Assembly: GCA_027310735.1 (NCBI GenBank)
Contig: DAIDAH010000166.1
Location: 1-6,035, forward strand
Length of the DNA stretch: 6,035 bases
DNA from: Methylotenera sp.
GTDB lineage: Bacteria; Pseudomonadota; Gammaproteobacteria; Burkholderiales; Methylophilaceae
Direction of reading: 5' to 3'
Positions 5,159 through 6,035 of the stretch are shown here, piece by piece; the first letter of the stretch is position 1; each line of letters begins with the position of its first letter. Position numbers and translations under genes: made by a program. Under the pieces are notes generated by a model. The model ran no database searches. It saw nothing but the letters and a program-made list of their open reading frames with translations, and was not told where the DNA came from.

Positions 5159-5235
5159 TGGTCGGGACAGCAAGATTCGAACTTGCGACCCCATGCCCCC
5201 CAGGCATGTACGCTACCAGGCTGCGCTATGCCCCG
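5159..5235 (-). tRNA. tRNA-Pro (anticodon GGG), CCA encoded
   Basis: The 77-base gene folds as a full cloverleaf. The acceptor stem is CGGGGCA/TGTCCCG with one G-T pair, the D stem GCGC/GCGT, the anticodon stem CATGC/GCATG with loop CTGGGGG (anticodon GGG, plus-strand 5199-5201), and the T arm GCAAG-TTCGAAT-CTTGC. Discriminator A and CCA are encoded. The C1-G72 pair is typical of bacterial proline tRNA. It reads CCC and probably CCU codons. It follows the MerR gene by 69 bases on the same strand and is probably co-transcribed. Its 3' end, facing the island remnants, is a common attachment site for integrative elements. Confidence 0.97.
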
Positions 5236-5253
5236 AACCCTTACCGCAGCTAA

Positions 5254-5269
5254 CCTACGGCAACGTAGG
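5254..5269. other. Small hairpin between the MerR gene and tRNA-Pro
   Basis: A perfect 6-bp stem CCTACG/CGTAGG has a 4-base loop (GCAA on the plus strand, TTGC on the transcribed minus strand). There is no T-run after it in the transcribed direction, so it is unlikely to be a terminator. It may affect processing of the tRNA 5' leader. Confidence 0.45.
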
Positions 5270-5304
5270 CATTATATCTTAAAAAGAATAACTTCAAAAA
5301 AATA

Positions 5305-5745
5305 CTAAGAAGACTGTAATGAAGGGTGCAATAGATTTAAAATATCTCTTAACTCTGCTTTAAGAACGTTAAAATTGAAATCAACTTCAACACTCCCTTG
5401 AGATGCTGCCAAAATTGAGCCATCTTGATGTTCAATATCAACTTGTTTAGCTAACTGTTGAGCTTCTGCTTTGTGCTCGGGCCCATCCAATCGATTACGG
5501 GCACCACTGATAGTAAAACCTTGTTCATAAAGTAATTCACGAATACGACGAATCAATAATACTTCATGGTGTTGATAATAACGTCGGTTACCGCGGCGCT
5601 TCACCGGTTTGAGTTGCGTAAACTCTTGCTCCCAGTATCTTAGTACATGAGGCTTAACACCACACAGCTCACTCACTTCACCAATGGTAAAGTAGCGCTT
5701 TGCAGGAATTGGTGGCAATTGCACCTTCTGAATTGGCTCACTCAT
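5305..5745 (-). CDS. MerR-family transcriptional regulator (ihfA-linked)
   Basis: The 146-residue protein has the MerR winged helix-turn-helix near its N-terminus. The helix-turn-helix is TIGEVSELCGVKPHVLRYWE (20-39), followed by the wing KRRGNRRYYQHHEV (49-62) and the second helical pair RRIRELLYEQGFTISGARNRL (66-86). The C-terminal part is short and ends in a likely dimerisation helix, LKAELRDILNLLH (128-140). There is no cysteine or other sign of a metal or effector site; this compact form sits beside ihfA in many proteobacteria, and its targets are unknown. It lies 67 bases after ihfA and upstream of tRNA-Pro. No strong ribosome binding site precedes the ATG, and the start overlaps a 7-codon upstream frame, which suggests coupled or weak translation. 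Confidence 0.93.
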   Translation of the reverse strand: MSEPIQKVQLPPIPAKRYFTIGEVSELCGVKPHVLRYWEQEFTQLKPVKRRGNRRYYQHHEVLLIRRIRELLYEQGFTISGARNRLDGPEHKAEAQQLAKQVDIEHQDGSILAASQGSVEVDFNFNVLKAELRDILNLLHPSLQSS

Positions 5746-5768
5746 ACTAAATTTTGCTCACTCATACT
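5736..5768 (-). promoter_or_regulatory. Duplicated start region with a 7-codon upstream frame overlapping the MerR-type gene start
   Basis: A 13-bp direct repeat GCTCACTCATACT occurs at 5736-5748 and 5756-5768. Each copy carries an ATG-AGT-GAG start. The upstream ATG at 5765 encodes MSEQNLV, whose TGA (5742-5744) overlaps the merR ATG (5743-5745) as ATGA, in a different frame. This arrangement could couple or reduce MerR translation. Whether the upstream ATG is used is unknown; neither has a strong Shine-Dalgarno. Confidence 0.55.
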
Positions 5769-5812
5769 GGGATAAATCACTATCAAACAATAAGCACTTT
5801 AAATAAGCATGC

Positions 5813-6035
5813 TTAGTTTAGGTAATTGGCTTCAACTTTACTTTTTAATTTTTGGCTAGCGTGAAAAGTGACTACGCGACGCGCTGTAATAGGTATTTCT
5901 TCACCTGTCTTTGGATTACGGCCTGGACGTTCAGATTTTTTGCGCAACTCAAAATTACCAAATCCAGATAATTTAACGCTATCTCCTGCCTCTAAAGCGA
6001 TTCGCACTTCTTCGAAAAACGCCTCTACCATGTCT
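5813..6035 (-). CDS. ihfA: Integration host factor subunit alpha, C-terminal part (5' end outside window)
   Basis: The frame continues past the right edge, so the methionine at 6031 is internal (family context K-D-M-V-E-A-F-F-E-E), and about 25-30 N-terminal residues are missing. Visible are VKLSGFGNFELR, the DNA-intercalating arm region RPGRNPKTGEEIPI with the conserved proline of the beta-arm tip, and TARRVVTFHASQKLK. These features and the ending KSKVEANYLN identify IHF-alpha rather than HU. With IHF-beta it bends DNA sharply at specific sites, serving transcription, replication and site-specific recombination, including integration of many mobile elements. In proteobacteria it usually follows pheT; that gene would lie beyond the edge. 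The stop codon overlaps a 10-bp palindrome AAGCATGCTT (5805-5814) with no T-run, so read-through into the MerR gene is likely. Confidence 0.95.
   Translation of the reverse strand, partial: DMVEAFFEEVRIALEAGDSVKLSGFGNFELRKKSERPGRNPKTGEEIPITARRVVTFHASQKLKSKVEANYLN

Noticed and set aside
5254..5269. Terminator between the MerR gene and tRNA-Pro
   Set aside because: No T-run follows the stem on the minus strand, and the tRNA is more likely co-transcribed.

Overview
The window looks like the edge of a degraded genomic island in a low-GC betaproteobacterium. The right-hand block (ihfA, a MerR-type regulator and tRNA-Pro, all on the minus strand) is a proteobacterial core gene order. The IHF-alpha tail reads TARRVVTFHASQKLK, which I associate with beta- rather than gammaproteobacteria. 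A methylotroph-like Methylophilaceae host would fit, but that is a guess.

Left part (1-1402): the 3' end of a cardiolipin synthase gene of the PLD superfamily (+) converges on two minus-strand envelope genes. These are a 50-residue entericidin-type lipoprotein, too short for routine ORF calling, and a secreted protein with two EF-hands and a BON domain. A hairpin lies between the convergent genes, and a terminator separates the BON gene from the entericidin gene.

Middle left (1403-2167): no intact gene. It holds a cluster of nested inverted repeats, the first codons of a tRNA methyltransferase gene (trmL-like) that then breaks off, and a promoter-like site before an AT-rich reading frame. 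That frame resembles the N-terminal, core-binding part of a tyrosine recombinase and is cut off by an insertion sequence.

Insertion sequence (2168-4636): a complete IS21-family element, with istA and istB overlapping on the minus strand, matching 12-bp ends, and two 24-bp repeat units at each end. It has no obvious target duplication, and it truncates a different gene on each side. This suggests a deletion or rearrangement mediated by the IS.

Right part (4637-5158): a truncated AlpA-type regulator (-), preceded on the same strand by about 170 bases rich in hairpins that I think is an int-alpA-type structured RNA. Beyond it lie a tandem 12-bp repeat and a terminator, directly at the 3' end of tRNA-Pro. 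This is the usual tRNA / integrase / RNA / alpA layout of an integrative element, but the integrase gene is missing. Read together, 1403-5158 is a scar of one or more integrative elements, eroded and then hit by IS21.

Core block (5159-6035): tRNA-Pro(GGG), the MerR-type regulator with a duplicated start region, and the C-terminal two thirds of IHF-alpha, probably one minus-strand transcription unit.
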